Shown piece by piece: positions 6,803 through 15,714 of a stretch of DNA of 64,000 bases (its first letter is position 1; each line of letters begins with the position of its first letter). The notes below the pieces were generated by a model. The model saw only the letters and a program-made list of their open reading frames with translations, was not told the origin of the DNA and searched no databases. The DNA is from Hymenobacter rubidus. Its GTDB lineage: Bacteria; Bacteroidota; Bacteroidia; Cytophagales; Hymenobacteraceae. The translations under genes were made by a program, and so were the position numbers. The stretch covers positions 121,599 through 185,598 of the forward strand of contig NZ_JAERQF010000007.1 in NCBI RefSeq assembly GCF_016734815.1, in the 5' to 3' direction.

Positions 6803-9442
6803 ATGCAAGACCGGATGGACGACCGCCTGAAACAATCCGCCGCCCGAGCCAAAGCGGCTTTGGCGAACCGCGGGGCGTCCGGGCTCGTGCCCTTCAATGC
6901 CAACGCGGCCGGCAAGCTGCCGCCCCAGGCCCCCGAGCTGGAAATGGCCGTGCTCGGGGCCCTGATGCTGGAAAAAGACGCCCTTACCTCGGTCATCGAC
7001 CTGCTTAAGCCCGAAAGCTTTTACAAGGATGCGCACCAGCGGATTTACCGCGCCGTCATTCGGCTGTTCGACAAGTCGGAGCCCATCGACCAGCTCACCG
7101 TGGTGCACGAGCTGCGCGAAATGGGCGAGCTTGAAGCCTGCGGCGGCCCCTTCTACGTGGCCAACCTCACGCTGAAAGTGAACTCGGCAGCCAACGTGGA
7201 ATACCACGCCCGCATCATCACCGAAACCGCCATTAAGCGCGAGTTGATTCGAATTTCGAGTGAGATTCAGCGCGATGCTTTCGAGGACACAACGGACGTT
7301 TTTAAGCTGCTTGATGACACGGAATCGGCCCTGTTCGAGGTATCGGAGTCGAACATTCGTAAGAACTTCGATGACATGCGCAGCCTGATGGGCAAGGCCA
7401 TCAAGGAACTGGAGGAGAAGAAGAATCAGAGCGACGGCCTGACGGGCGTTCCCACCGGCTTCACCGCCCTGGACCGCGTCACGAGCGGCTGGCAACCCTC
7501 TGACCTGGTGATTATTGCGGCCCGGCCAGGGATGGGCAAGTGCCTCGGCAAAGGCACCAAGGTGTTGATGTTCGACGGCGACCTGCGCAACGTGGAAGAC
7601 GTGTTGCCCGGCGACCTGCTGATGGGCGACGACTCCACTCCGCGCCGGGTGCTGAGCATTGCGCGGGGCCGCGAAAACATGTACTGGGTACGCCAGAACA
7701 AGGGCGACGACTACCGCGTGAACGAGAGCCATATTCTCTCGCTGAAACGCTCGCGCAATGAAGGCCCGCACCGCCACGGCGACGTGCTCAACATCACGGT
7801 GAAGGACTATTTGGCCAAGGGGCCGAAATTCCGTTCCAACTACAAGGGCTACAAAGTGCCCGTAGAATTCGAGGCGCAGGAGCTGCCCGTCGACCCCTAC
7901 TTCCTGGGCGTGTGGCTGGGCGACGGCTCTTCCAAGGACTGCCGCATTACCGGCCAGGACCCGGAAATTATTGACTACCTGCACGAGTACGCCGCCGTGC
8001 TCAACATGCAGGTAACGGTGGGCGTGGTGGAAAACCGCTGCAACAGCTACGGCATCACCAAGGGCCGGCAGGGTGGCAATATCGCCGAATACTCCTTGCA
8101 GGACGAGCTGCGCCAGCTGGGCGTGCTGGGCAACAAGCACATTCCGCGCGCCTACGCCATCAATTCGACCGAAAACCGGCTGCGCCTGCTGGCGGGCCTG
8201 ATTGACAGCGACGGCCACCTCGACCCGGTTTCCAACGGCTACGAAATCACGCAGAAAAACCAGCGCCTGGCCCGGCAAATCAAGTTTCTGGGCGACTCGC
8301 TGGGCTTCCGCACCTCGCTCACGAAGAAGCGGGCCACTATTTCCAGCATCGGCTACGAGAGCGAAGTGTGGCGCGTGCGCCTCTACGGCGACATTGAGCG
8401 GGTGCCGGTGCGCGTGGGGCGCAAAAAAGCGCAGCCCTGGGCGTCGCCCGTCGATTGGCGGCAGACGGGCATCACCGTGGAGTTCGACAAAGTCGATGAT
8501 TACTACGGTTTTGAGATTGACGGCAACCGCCTGTTTCTGCTTCAGGACATGACCGTGACGCACAACACGGCCTTCGTGGTTTCGGCTATGCGCAATGCGG
8601 CGGTGGATTTCAAGAAAGCCGTGGCTATTTTTTCGCTGGAAATGTCTTCGCTGCAGCTAGTCAATCGTTTGATTTCGGCCGAGGCGGAATTAGATTCCGA
8701 AAAAATCAAGAAAGGCAGCCTTGCCGACCATGAGTGGCAGCAGCTCAACCACAAAATCACCGCCCTCTCGGCCGCGCCGATTTACATTGACGACACGCCG
8801 GGCCTGAGCATCCGCGAGCTGCGCACCAAGTGCCGCCGCCTGCGCTCACAAAAGGACGTGCAGATGATTATCGTCGACTACCTGCAGCTGATGAGTGGCA
8901 ACACCGACGGCCGGGGCGGCAACCGCGAGCAGGAAATTGCCAGCATCTCACGGGCCCTCAAGGGCATTGCCAAGGAACTGAACGTGCCCGTGCTGGCCCT
9001 GTCGCAGCTGTCGCGCTCGGTGGAAACCCGTGGCGGCGAGAAGCGCCCGCAACTGAGTGACCTGCGCGAATCGGGCTCCATCGAGCAGGACGCCGACATG
9101 GTAATCTTCCTCTATCGCCCCGAGTACTACGGCCTCGACCAGGACGCCGAAGGCAACTCGACCCAGGGCGTGGGCGAAGTCATCATTGCCAAGCACCGAA
9201 ACGGCTCGCTCGAAACCGTGCAGCTCAAGTTCATCGGCCGCTTTACCAAATTTGCCGACCTCGACGGTGTCGGCGCGTTCGATACCGGCGGCTACCAGCC
9301 CATGGGCCTGCCCGCCAGCACCTTCGACAGCGAGCCGAGCAGCTTCGCGCCGAACACCATTCGGCTGGGCTCGAAAATTAACGAGTCGCCGGTACCGTTT
9401 CCGAAAGGCAACCTGAACAAGCACGAGGACCCGCCATTTTAA
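6803..9442 (+). CDS. dnaB: Replicative DNA helicase DnaB, interrupted by an intein
   Basis: The precursor is 879 residues; after removal of a 342-residue intein the helicase is 537 residues, normal for the family. Residues 1-200 hold the N-terminal DnaB domain (PPQAPELEMAVLGALMLE onward). The RecA-like domain starts before the Walker A motif PGMGK, whose lysine is residue 246. The intein follows at once, and the second extein resumes with TAFVVSAMRNAA. Further helicase motifs are MIIVDYLQLM (Walker B), LSQLSR and the SIEQDADMV arginine-finger region. The enzyme unwinds DNA at the replication fork. Because the intein splits the nucleotide-binding loop, helicase activity must depend on splicing. 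Confidence 0.97.
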   Translation: MQDRMDDRLKQSAARAKAALANRGASGLVPFNANAAGKLPPQAPELEMAVLGALMLEKDALTSVIDLLKPESFYKDAHQRIYRAVIRLFDKSEPIDQLTVVHELREMGELEACGGPFYVANLTLKVNSAANVEYHARIITETAIKRELIRISSEIQRDAFEDTTDVFKLLDDTESALFEVSESNIRKNFDDMRSLMGKAIKELEEKKNQSDGLTGVPTGFTALDRVTSGWQPSDLVIIAARPGMGKCLGKGTKVLMFDGDLRNVEDVLPGDLLMGDDSTPRRVLSIARGRENMYWVRQNKGDDYRVNESHILSLKRSRNEGPHRHGDVLNITVKDYLAKGPKFRSNYKGYKVPVEFEAQELPVDPYFLGVWLGDGSSKDCRITGQDPEIIDYLHEYAAVLNMQVTVGVVENRCNSYGITKGRQGGNIAEYSLQDELRQLGVLGNKHIPRAYAINSTENRLRLLAGLIDSDGHLDPVSNGYEITQKNQRLARQIKFLGDSLGFRTSLTKKRATISSIGYESEVWRVRLYGDIERVPVRVGRKKAQPWASPVDWRQTGITVEFDKVDDYYGFEIDGNRLFLLQDMTVTHNTAFVVSAMRNAAVDFKKAVAIFSLEMSSLQLVNRLISAEAELDSEKIKKGSLADHEWQQLNHKITALSAAPIYIDDTPGLSIRELRTKCRRLRSQKDVQMIIVDYLQLMSGNTDGRGGNREQEIASISRALKGIAKELNVPVLALSQLSRSVETRGGEKRPQLSDLRESGSIEQDADMVIFLYRPEYYGLDQDAEGNSTQGVGEVIIAKHRNGSLETVQLKFIGRFTKFADLDGVGAFDTGGYQPMGLPASTFDSEPSSFAPNTIRLGSKINESPVPFPKGNLNKHEDPPF
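7541..8566 (+). other. Intein with LAGLIDADG homing endonuclease in DnaB
   Basis: The first residue is Cys247, directly after the Walker A lysine, and the last two are His587-Asn588. The +1 extein residue is Thr. Block A is CLGKGTKVLMFDG, block B contains NESHILSL, and the C-terminal blocks are YYGFEIDGNRLFLL and TVTHN. Two dodecapeptide motifs, LGVWLGDGS (residues 368-376) and LAGLIDSDG (463-471), indicate a potentially active homing endonuclease with both aspartates kept. All splicing residues are present, so self-excision is expected. Confidence 0.95.
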
Positions 9443-9451
9443 CGCTTCGCT

Positions 9452-9535
9452 TAATGAGGAATGAAGAATGAGGAATGATGCAACCGACCATAAGGCCGAT
9501 TCTTCATTCCTCATTCTTCATTCCTCATTCTTCCC
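9452..9535. repeat. Inverted and tandem GAATGAGGAATGAAG repeats
   Basis: Units of AATGAGGAATGAAG on the left face CTTCATTCCTCATT units on the right across a short GC-rich spacer, forming a potential long hairpin. It sits between dnaB and the TauE-type gene. Confidence 0.75.
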
Positions 9536-9537
9536 CT

Positions 9538-10302
9538 ATGACGTTAGCGCTACTTTGTTTTTTCGCTTTTCTGGCCGGTCTGATTGATGGCATGGTGGGC
9601 GGTGGGGGCCTTATTCAGCTGCCGGCGCTGCTGCTGTTGCTGCCCGAGGTGCCGGTGCCCACGGTGTTGGGCACTGGCAAAGTGGCCAGTCTGGCGGGTA
9701 CATCGGCTTCTGCGTTCCGGTATTTGCGGGGGCTGAAGGGGGTGCCCATTCGCTGGCGCACGGTGGCGGTGGCGGCTGTAGTGGCGGGCTGTTTTGCGCT
9801 GTTGGGTGCGCGGGCCGTGAGCGGCCTCAACAAGGAGCTGGTGAAGCCGCTGGTGCTGGCCCTGCTGGTACTCATGGCCGCTTACACCTTCTGGCGCAAG
9901 GATTTTGGCAGCCTGCACGCGCCGCGCCTGCACGGCAGGGCGGAGCTGTGGACCGGCGTGGCGCTGGGGGCCAGCATTGGGTTCTATGACGGATTTTTCG
10001 GGCCGGGCACGGGCAGCCTGCTGCTGTTTGCCTTCGTGGGGTTGTTTGGCTACGATTTTCTGGCGGCCTCGGCTTCGGCCAAAGTGGTGAACGTAGCCAC
10101 CAACATTGCCGGGTTGGCTTATTTCATCTCGACTGGGCAAGTGCTTTACCAAGTAGCCCTGCCCATGGCGGTGTGCAACGTGCTGGGCTCATTGGTGGGG
10201 GCACGGCTGGCGTTGCGGCAGGGCACAGGCTTCGTGCGGGTGCTGTTTCTGGTAGTCGTCACCGGCTTTATTCTGAAGCTGGGCTGGGAGACGTTTTTCT
10301 AA
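9538..10302 (+). CDS. Sulfite exporter TauE/SafE family permease
   Basis: A 254-residue integral membrane protein with about seven to eight hydrophobic segments. The N-terminus MTLALLCFFAFLAGLIDG, followed by GGGGLIQLPALLLL, matches the first conserved half of TauE/SafE proteins. The second repeat half shows GFYDGFFGPGTGSLLLFA and the ASAKVVNVATNIAGL segment. Family members move sulfite, sulfoacetate, taurine products or other anions; the substrate is unknown. The reading frame extends upstream to 9475, but that part is repeat sequence, so the ATG at 9538 is preferred. The stop codon lies inside the perfect hairpin shared with the converging PepSY gene. Confidence 0.9.
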   Translation: MTLALLCFFAFLAGLIDGMVGGGGLIQLPALLLLLPEVPVPTVLGTGKVASLAGTSASAFRYLRGLKGVPIRWRTVAVAAVVAGCFALLGARAVSGLNKELVKPLVLALLVLMAAYTFWRKDFGSLHAPRLHGRAELWTGVALGASIGFYDGFFGPGTGSLLLFAFVGLFGYDFLAASASAKVVNVATNIAGLAYFISTGQVLYQVALPMAVCNVLGSLVGARLALRQGTGFVRVLFLVVVTGFILKLGWETFF

Positions 10303-10361
10303 CGCTGAAGAAAAGGAGAACCCCGAGATAAAACTTCGGTGCTCTCCTTTTCTTCAGCGTT
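10301..10361. terminator. Bidirectional terminator overlapping two stop codons
   Basis: A perfect 19-bp stem (10301-10319 with 10343-10361) encloses a 23-nt loop. The left arm begins at the TauE-type TAA and the right arm ends at the stop of the converging PepSY gene. T-rich tracts are short. Confidence 0.75.
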
Positions 10362-11616
10362 ATGCCACTTGCAGTTGGTGCTTCCGGCGCTGCTTGCGGG
10401 TGCGGTTCAGCCACATGATGGTGCCGGTGATGGGGAAGGTGGCGCCGAGCAGGCTGATAACCAAGGCCAGTATTTTGGTGGGCCAGCCGAAGATGGCACC
10501 CGTGTGAACCGGCTTAAACAGCCCCCGAATCCGCTGGCCTGCCGGCCGCTGGGCATAGAGCTGGCTGCTCAGCAGCTTGCCGGAATACTGGTCGAGATAC
10601 ACCTCATCGGCTGCATTCTCGGTGATGGCGCCGGGGCGCAGCACGGCCACCCGGATGCTGCCGGTGGGCTCTTTGGGCAGCTGTAGGGCATACGATTCGG
10701 CATCGGGAGCCTGCTGGCGCGCCAGGGCCAGCACAGCATCGGCCGCGAACGGAGCCGTTCCGGCTGCAGCTGGCGCGGCCGATGCCGGCGGTTCGGGCCT
10801 TTTCAGCGGCGAGTGGGTGAGCTTGTTGATGCCCTGCCCCACCCAGTCGAACGACATGCCCACGCCCGTCAGGGCCATGATGAACAGGAAGACGGAAGCA
10901 TAGAAGCCCAGCGAAATGTGAAAGTCGTGGTTGAGCCGCTTCCAGCTGCTGCCCCATTTGATGGTGAGGCGCGACGTGAAGGCTTTGCGCGCAGTAGGCC
11001 ACCACAGCACCAGCCCCGTGCCCAGAATAAAGAGGAATAGCGAGGCGTTAATTCCCATCACCAGCTTGCCGATTTTGCCGGCTACCAGCCCCCGGTGCAG
11101 CTGTTCTACGGTGTGGAAGAACGAGTCGCGCGGGTTCATTTCGCCCACGACTGCGGCCGTGTAAGGATTCACAAAAACGCGGGGACCACCGCCGTCGCCT
11201 TTGCCCTTGCCGCCCTGGCCGGGCCCCGCGCCGGCTGGCCGACCGCCTTGGCTACCGCTAGCCGCAGGGCCATTCCCCATACGCTCTTCCCCCATCCGGC
11301 CACCGCCGGGCTTTTCGCCAGGTTTAGCAGCGCCAGCCAGGCTCACTTCCACGGTGCGGGCCGGGTCGGCGTAGAGTTTGAAGCCGCTGATTTTAGCCTT
11401 GGGCTTGTAGGCACGGACGGCGGCGGCAAGTTGGGCCAGCGTGAGGCGGGGCGTGGTGGCGGGCGCCACAAAATAGCGCTCCGAATGCCAGGCCTGCTCG
11501 ATTTCCTTCTCGAAAACCAGGATGGAGCCCGTCAGGCATACAAAGACTACGAACAGTCCCGACACCAGGCCCAGATAGAGGTGAATGCGGCGAAAGAAGG
11601 TTTTGGTCGGGCTCAT
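10360..11616 (-). CDS. PepSY-associated transmembrane protein (iron uptake)
   Basis: A 418-residue membrane protein of the PepSY_TM type. The first helix is IHLYLGLVSGLFVVFVCLTG, followed by a PepSY-like periplasmic part with a glycine- and proline-rich low-complexity insertion near residues 125-155. Then come VEQLHRGLVAGKIGKLVMGI, further helices with HDFHISLGFYASVFLFI, and a C-terminal helix pair ending in a basic tail. Conserved histidines in the helices could bind haem, as in PepSY-type ferric-siderophore reductases. It starts 4 bp after the siderophore-receptor gene ends, so the two form one operon. That supports a role in reducing or releasing iron after receptor-mediated uptake. Confidence 0.88.
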   Translation of the reverse strand: MSPTKTFFRRIHLYLGLVSGLFVVFVCLTGSILVFEKEIEQAWHSERYFVAPATTPRLTLAQLAAAVRAYKPKAKISGFKLYADPARTVEVSLAGAAKPGEKPGGGRMGEERMGNGPAASGSQGGRPAGAGPGQGGKGKGDGGGPRVFVNPYTAAVVGEMNPRDSFFHTVEQLHRGLVAGKIGKLVMGINASLFLFILGTGLVLWWPTARKAFTSRLTIKWGSSWKRLNHDFHISLGFYASVFLFIMALTGVGMSFDWVGQGINKLTHSPLKRPEPPASAAPAAAGTAPFAADAVLALARQQAPDAESYALQLPKEPTGSIRVAVLRPGAITENAADEVYLDQYSGKLLSSQLYAQRPAGQRIRGLFKPVHTGAIFGWPTKILALVISLLGATFPITGTIMWLNRTRKQRRKHQLQVA

Positions 11617-11620
11617 CAGA

Positions 11621-14173
11621 TTACAGCTTATAGGTCAGCGTGGCCGAGAAGTTGCGGGGGGCAATGGGGTTGATGCTGTTGTCGTCGTGCGCGTTGTAGC
11701 TCAACTCATCGAGCAGGTTGGCCAGCTTGAGGCGCACCGAAAACCGCTCGTAGGAGTAGCCCAGCGAGGCATCGAAAAGGAAGTAGTTGGGCAGGGAAAT
11801 GAGCTTGAAGGCGTCGGCAATGGGCTGGCCATTGGCATCTACCCAGGGCTTGCCGGTGGCGGGGTTGAGAGAGCGGCTGTTGCGGCCGGCGAGGCGGTCG
11901 CCCACGTAGTAGGCCGTCACACCGGCATTCAGGCCGCGCAGGAAACCGTTGTTGGCGAACAGGTTGCCGAAGCTGTAGTACAAGCTGCCGTTGGCCGTAT
12001 GGGCCGGGTTGTAGCGCAGGCGGCTGCCGTCTTCGTAAATGTTGCTTTTGGTGTAAGCCGTGTAGTTGTAGCTATAGCCGGCAATGAACGAGATGCCGCT
12101 CACGGGGCGGCTCTGCACGTCTACCTCCACGCCTTTGCTGGTGACCTGTCCGGCCAGTTCCATGGGGCTGGTGGTGGATGCGGTGGTGAAGCGCGGGTCG
12201 GTGGGCAACACGCTCTGCGCCTGGTTGCTGTTCACGATGCGGTAGGCCGTGACGTTGGCCGACAGCGCCCCGTTGAATAACTCGTTTTTAATGCCCACCT
12301 CGTACTGGTCGATGAGCGACGGAGCCAGGGAATTGCCCTGCAAATCGAGCCCGGTGTTCGGCGTGAAGGAGTTGGCGTACGAGGCAAACAGCGAGGTCGT
12401 CTTGATGGGTTGGTACACCAGCCCCAGGCGCGGCGAAAACGCCTGGTCGTAGCGCCGGGCTTCCACGTAGGTGTTGGCCGTTTTGGCGGTCACGTTGGCA
12501 ATGGTGTTGTAGTTGAACACGTCGCTGGGCGTTTCCTGGTAGCTCCAGCGCAGGCCGGCCAGCACCTTCACCTTATCGGACAGGCTGAGCAAATCCTGGG
12601 CGTAGAAGCCGGCGCGGCGGGTGTTGCCCTTGGTCAGCGAGTTGCGCACCAAGCTGTTGAAGCCCGCCAGCCGCTCCGTGGGCTGGGCAATTACTTTGCT
12701 GGGGTCCAGCACGTTGATGATGTCGTAGGCAGTAACGGCCGTGGTGGGCTTGGTGGGCGAGGCCGGGTTAGTATAGGCCACCACGTTGCTATCGTACTGG
12801 TCGGCGTCGGCGCCCAGCAGCAGCGTGTGGCCTACAAAACCCGTGCGGAAGGTGCCCGTCAGGTCCAATTGGCCCAGGAAGTAGTTTTCGGCCGTTTCGG
12901 TGCGGAGCAGGCCGCGCGTCCAGTTGCCATACGTAGCGCCGGGCGTGCTGATGATGGTGCTGGGACGGGCGGCACTGCGCAGGTCGTTGTCGTAGCGCTG
13001 AAACGAGCCCACCGCCCGCACCTGCCAAGTCGAGTTGAGGTGCGAAGTGAGCGTGGCCGTGGCGCTGCTCTGGTTGGTGGCGTTGCGGGCATCGGCCACG
13101 TTCAGAAAGCGGCTGCGCGAATCCTGAATCTGGTAGTCGATGGCGCCGATGCCGTAGTCGGGCGTGCGGTTGTCGCGCAGGTAGTCGCCTTCAAGCAGCA
13201 GCTCTGTCCTGGGCGTGAGGCGAAACAGCACCGACGGGTTGACATACACGCGGTTGCTGGTTACGCCGTCGCGGTAGCTGTCGCCGCGCTCGTAGGTGCC
13301 ATTCAGGCGGAAAGCAACGTTGTTGCTCTGCCCCACGGCGCCGTACACGTCAAACTGCGGCTTCACGAAGCCAAAGCTGCCCACCCGCAGGCCTACCGAG
13401 CCGCCCCGCTCAAACTGCGGCTTTTTGGTCACCAGGTTCAGCACGCCGCCGGCGGCCACGTTGCCGTACAGAATGGCGGCGCTGCCCTTCAGTACTTCCA
13501 TGCGCTCCAACGAGCTTACTTCCGGAATGATGCCGTTGTTGAAACGCACCCCATTTTTGAAGGTGTTGGCACTGGTGTAGGCAAAGCCGCGGCTGGCAAT
13601 TTCCTCCTGCGTGCCGCCGGTGGTGCCCATCACGTACACGCCGGCCACGTTGGCCAGCACGTCGCTCAGGCGCAGGGCCTGCTGCTGCTCCAGCACCGCC
13701 CGCTCGATGGTGACGGTGCTTTGCGGGTTGTCGAGTGGCGCGATGGGCATTTTGCCGATGCTGGTGGTGCGCTGGTTCAGGCTTTTGGCGCCGGTCACAG
13801 TCACTTCGCGCAGCTGCTGCTCGCCCGCGGCCAGCCGCACGGGCTGCGCTTCCACCCGTTGGCCGGGCTTCACTTCCACGGTCACTTCCTGCGGCGTGCA
13901 GCCCAGGCAGCTCACCGTGAGCACCTGCCAACCAGCCGGCGCTTGGATGCGGAAAGTGCCATCGGCGGCCGAATTCACGCCCAGCGACGTGCCCTTTACC
14001 CGAATAGAAACCTGCTCAGCCGCCTGCCCATCAGCCAGTTCGATGCGGCCCACTACTTCGCCCATCAGGTTGTGGCGCTTTTCGTGGTGGCGGTGCGGGT
14101 CGTTGGATTGAGCGGCACTAACCAAGGGCAGTAAGCTGCCAACAACAAAGAAAGAAAGAAGAGCTGAGCGCAT
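11621..14173 (-). CDS. TonB-dependent siderophore receptor
   Basis: An 850-residue outer-membrane receptor. A signal peptide ends near SAAQS. Next comes a carboxypeptidase-regulatory-like beta domain (about 38-115) ending in LREVTVTG, then a plug domain with PQSTVTIERAVLEQQ and SLERMEVLKGSAAILYG, and a 22-strand barrel ending in FSATLTYKL with a terminal aromatic-type strand. The plug motifs place it with ferrichrome- and hydroxamate-type receptors. It imports ferric siderophores using TonB energy. The PepSY-type gene follows it directly. A histidine-rich segment (PHRHHEKRH) lies just after the signal peptide. Confidence 0.93.
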   Translation of the reverse strand: MRSALLSFFVVGSLLPLVSAAQSNDPHRHHEKRHNLMGEVVGRIELADGQAAEQVSIRVKGTSLGVNSAADGTFRIQAPAGWQVLTVSCLGCTPQEVTVEVKPGQRVEAQPVRLAAGEQQLREVTVTGAKSLNQRTTSIGKMPIAPLDNPQSTVTIERAVLEQQQALRLSDVLANVAGVYVMGTTGGTQEEIASRGFAYTSANTFKNGVRFNNGIIPEVSSLERMEVLKGSAAILYGNVAAGGVLNLVTKKPQFERGGSVGLRVGSFGFVKPQFDVYGAVGQSNNVAFRLNGTYERGDSYRDGVTSNRVYVNPSVLFRLTPRTELLLEGDYLRDNRTPDYGIGAIDYQIQDSRSRFLNVADARNATNQSSATATLTSHLNSTWQVRAVGSFQRYDNDLRSAARPSTIISTPGATYGNWTRGLLRTETAENYFLGQLDLTGTFRTGFVGHTLLLGADADQYDSNVVAYTNPASPTKPTTAVTAYDIINVLDPSKVIAQPTERLAGFNSLVRNSLTKGNTRRAGFYAQDLLSLSDKVKVLAGLRWSYQETPSDVFNYNTIANVTAKTANTYVEARRYDQAFSPRLGLVYQPIKTTSLFASYANSFTPNTGLDLQGNSLAPSLIDQYEVGIKNELFNGALSANVTAYRIVNSNQAQSVLPTDPRFTTASTTSPMELAGQVTSKGVEVDVQSRPVSGISFIAGYSYNYTAYTKSNIYEDGSRLRYNPAHTANGSLYYSFGNLFANNGFLRGLNAGVTAYYVGDRLAGRNSRSLNPATGKPWVDANGQPIADAFKLISLPNYFLFDASLGYSYERFSVRLKLANLLDELSYNAHDDNSINPIAPRNFSATLTYKL

Positions 14174-14319
14174 AGCTTATTTAGACAGATTCAAAATATG
14201 ACACAAAGGTGCGGTCTATTTAGAATCATTCCAAACAATTCAAGAATCAAAAGCAGCTTTCCTTCAGAATTACCATTGTGGTTTTTCCCACTTGGTGCTT
14301 AACTGATTGATTAGAAAAG

Positions 14320-14351
14320 AAAAAAGCCTAGCACAAAGGCCAGGCTTTTTT
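14320..14351 (-). terminator. Hairpin with A/T flanks upstream of the siderophore receptor
   Basis: A 10-bp stem AAAAAAGCCT / AGGCTTTTTT with a 12-nt loop. It lies between the receptor start (14173) and the end of the flavin monooxygenase gene (14502). On the minus strand it would terminate the monooxygenase transcript before the receptor operon. Confidence 0.75.
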
Positions 14352-14390
14352 GCAGCAAATAGCGACGCTATTTAGGCAGTGTGTCGCTTG

Positions 14391-14488
14391 CCGGTCCGAC
14401 GCCCTAGGCGTCCGACCGGTCGTCGAAAGCACGACTCCCAATTGACTGTCAACAAACAACCGGTCGGACGCCTAGGGCGTCGGACCGG
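14391..14488. repeat. Palindrome-of-palindromes repeat (CCGGTCCGACGCC...)
   Basis: Two 29-bp arms (14391-14419 and 14460-14488) are exact reverse complements. Each arm is itself a near-perfect palindrome centred on a CCTAGG-like hexamer. The 40-bp centre is unique. It lies just past the stop of the flavin monooxygenase gene. Confidence 0.85.
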
Positions 14489-14501
14489 GGGAACCGACTT
14501 T

Positions 14502-15554
14502 CTAGGCCAGTACGGCCTCTTTCTGCAAGGTCGGCGCGGGCGTCAGGGCGAAGACTTCGGCCAGCAGCTCGTAAGAACGGAGGCGGTCCTGAAAATCGGC
14601 GGTAATGGTGACGGCGGTCACCTCGTCAACTCCGTAATCGGCGGCCATTTTGGTGAGTTGGGCGTGTACCTGCTCGGGCGTGCCGCTCACAATGCGGTTG
14701 CGGTGGTGCAGCAGCTGAACCTGGTCTTCGGCCGTAAACTGGTGGCTGTGCACTTCCTCGGCCGTGGGGAAGGTGCGGAACTCGCCCTTGTTGAACCGGA
14801 TTAACTGCCAATCCATGGCTTTGCGCAGCTCCTGGGCTTTCTCCTCGGTATCGGCGCACAGCGTGAACACGGCCACGTTGGCCATCGGCGCGCGCAGCTC
14901 CTGGCTGGGCCGAAACCGCTCGCGGTAGGTGCGCACGGCCGCCGGGCCGCCGTTGCCGTTGATGAATTGGGCAAAGGAAAACGCCATGCCCAGGTGCGCG
15001 GCAAACAGCCCGCTCTGGCCGCTGGAGCTCAGTATCCAGAGTTCCGGCGCGGCGGGCGCCTGCGGAATGGCCATCACTCGCTCGTGGATGGTATCGGGCA
15101 CCTTTTCATCGCGCAAGTAGGCTTGCAGGTCCATGAGCTGCTCCACAAAATCCTGCTCGCTGAAGGTGTTGTGCGGATTGAGGGCGTGGGCGGTGAGGCG
15201 GTCGGCCCCGGGGGCGCGGCCCATGCCCAGGTCGATGCGGCCGGGAAACAGGCTTTCGAGCATCCGAAAGTTTTCGGCCACTTTCAGGGCCGAATAGTGG
15301 GGCAGCATGATGCCGCCGGAGCCCAGGCGAATGTGCTGCGTGTGGTTGCCGAGGTGGGCAATGAGCACCTCCGGCGTCGAGCCGGCCAGGGTGTTGGTGT
15401 TGTGGTGCTCGCTCACCCAGAAGCGGGTGTAGCCCAGGCGGTCGGCCAGGCGGGCCAGCTCCACGGTTTCGAGCAGGGCCTGGCGGGCGGTAGCGCCCGG
15501 CCGGATGGGCGACTGGTCGAGCACGTTGAGGCGGATATCAGAAGGAGTTTTCAT
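14502..15554 (-). CDS. LLM class flavin-dependent oxidoreductase
   Basis: A 350-residue luciferase-like monooxygenase. Key segments are LNVLDQSPI at the N-terminus, the conserved WVSEHHN motif (about residue 48), RLGSGGIMLPHYSALKVAE, and FPGRIDLGMGRAPG, which together mark the bacterial-luciferase-like family with an F420/FMN-binding TIM barrel. The closest named group is the MsnO8-type subfamily. It probably uses reduced FMN with O2 on an unknown substrate. The ATG at 15554 is preferred to a TTG two codons upstream. It is monocistronic. Confidence 0.9.
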   Translation of the reverse strand: MKTPSDIRLNVLDQSPIRPGATARQALLETVELARLADRLGYTRFWVSEHHNTNTLAGSTPEVLIAHLGNHTQHIRLGSGGIMLPHYSALKVAENFRMLESLFPGRIDLGMGRAPGADRLTAHALNPHNTFSEQDFVEQLMDLQAYLRDEKVPDTIHERVMAIPQAPAAPELWILSSSGQSGLFAAHLGMAFSFAQFINGNGGPAAVRTYRERFRPSQELRAPMANVAVFTLCADTEEKAQELRKAMDWQLIRFNKGEFRTFPTAEEVHSHQFTAEDQVQLLHHRNRIVSGTPEQVHAQLTKMAADYGVDEVTAVTITADFQDRLRSYELLAEVFALTPAPTLQKEAVLA

Positions 15555-15714
15555 AAGCAATAGCTAGGGATAGAACTGCCAAACCACCGGCAAGGCCATC
15601 CGGTTCGAGAAGGCTTTTTTCGGATGAGCTGGCCGTTAGTATACGGGGGGCAGCAATGAACAATTTGCGGCTGGGCTGTTACGCACCGAACCTTCCCAAC
15701 TTCTCACCGAATCA

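Noticed and set aside
12410..14134. 574-codon frame antisense to the siderophore receptor
   Set aside because: It is the high-GC shadow of the TonB receptor gene; no domain is visible and composition is abnormal (Ala/Gly/His-rich).
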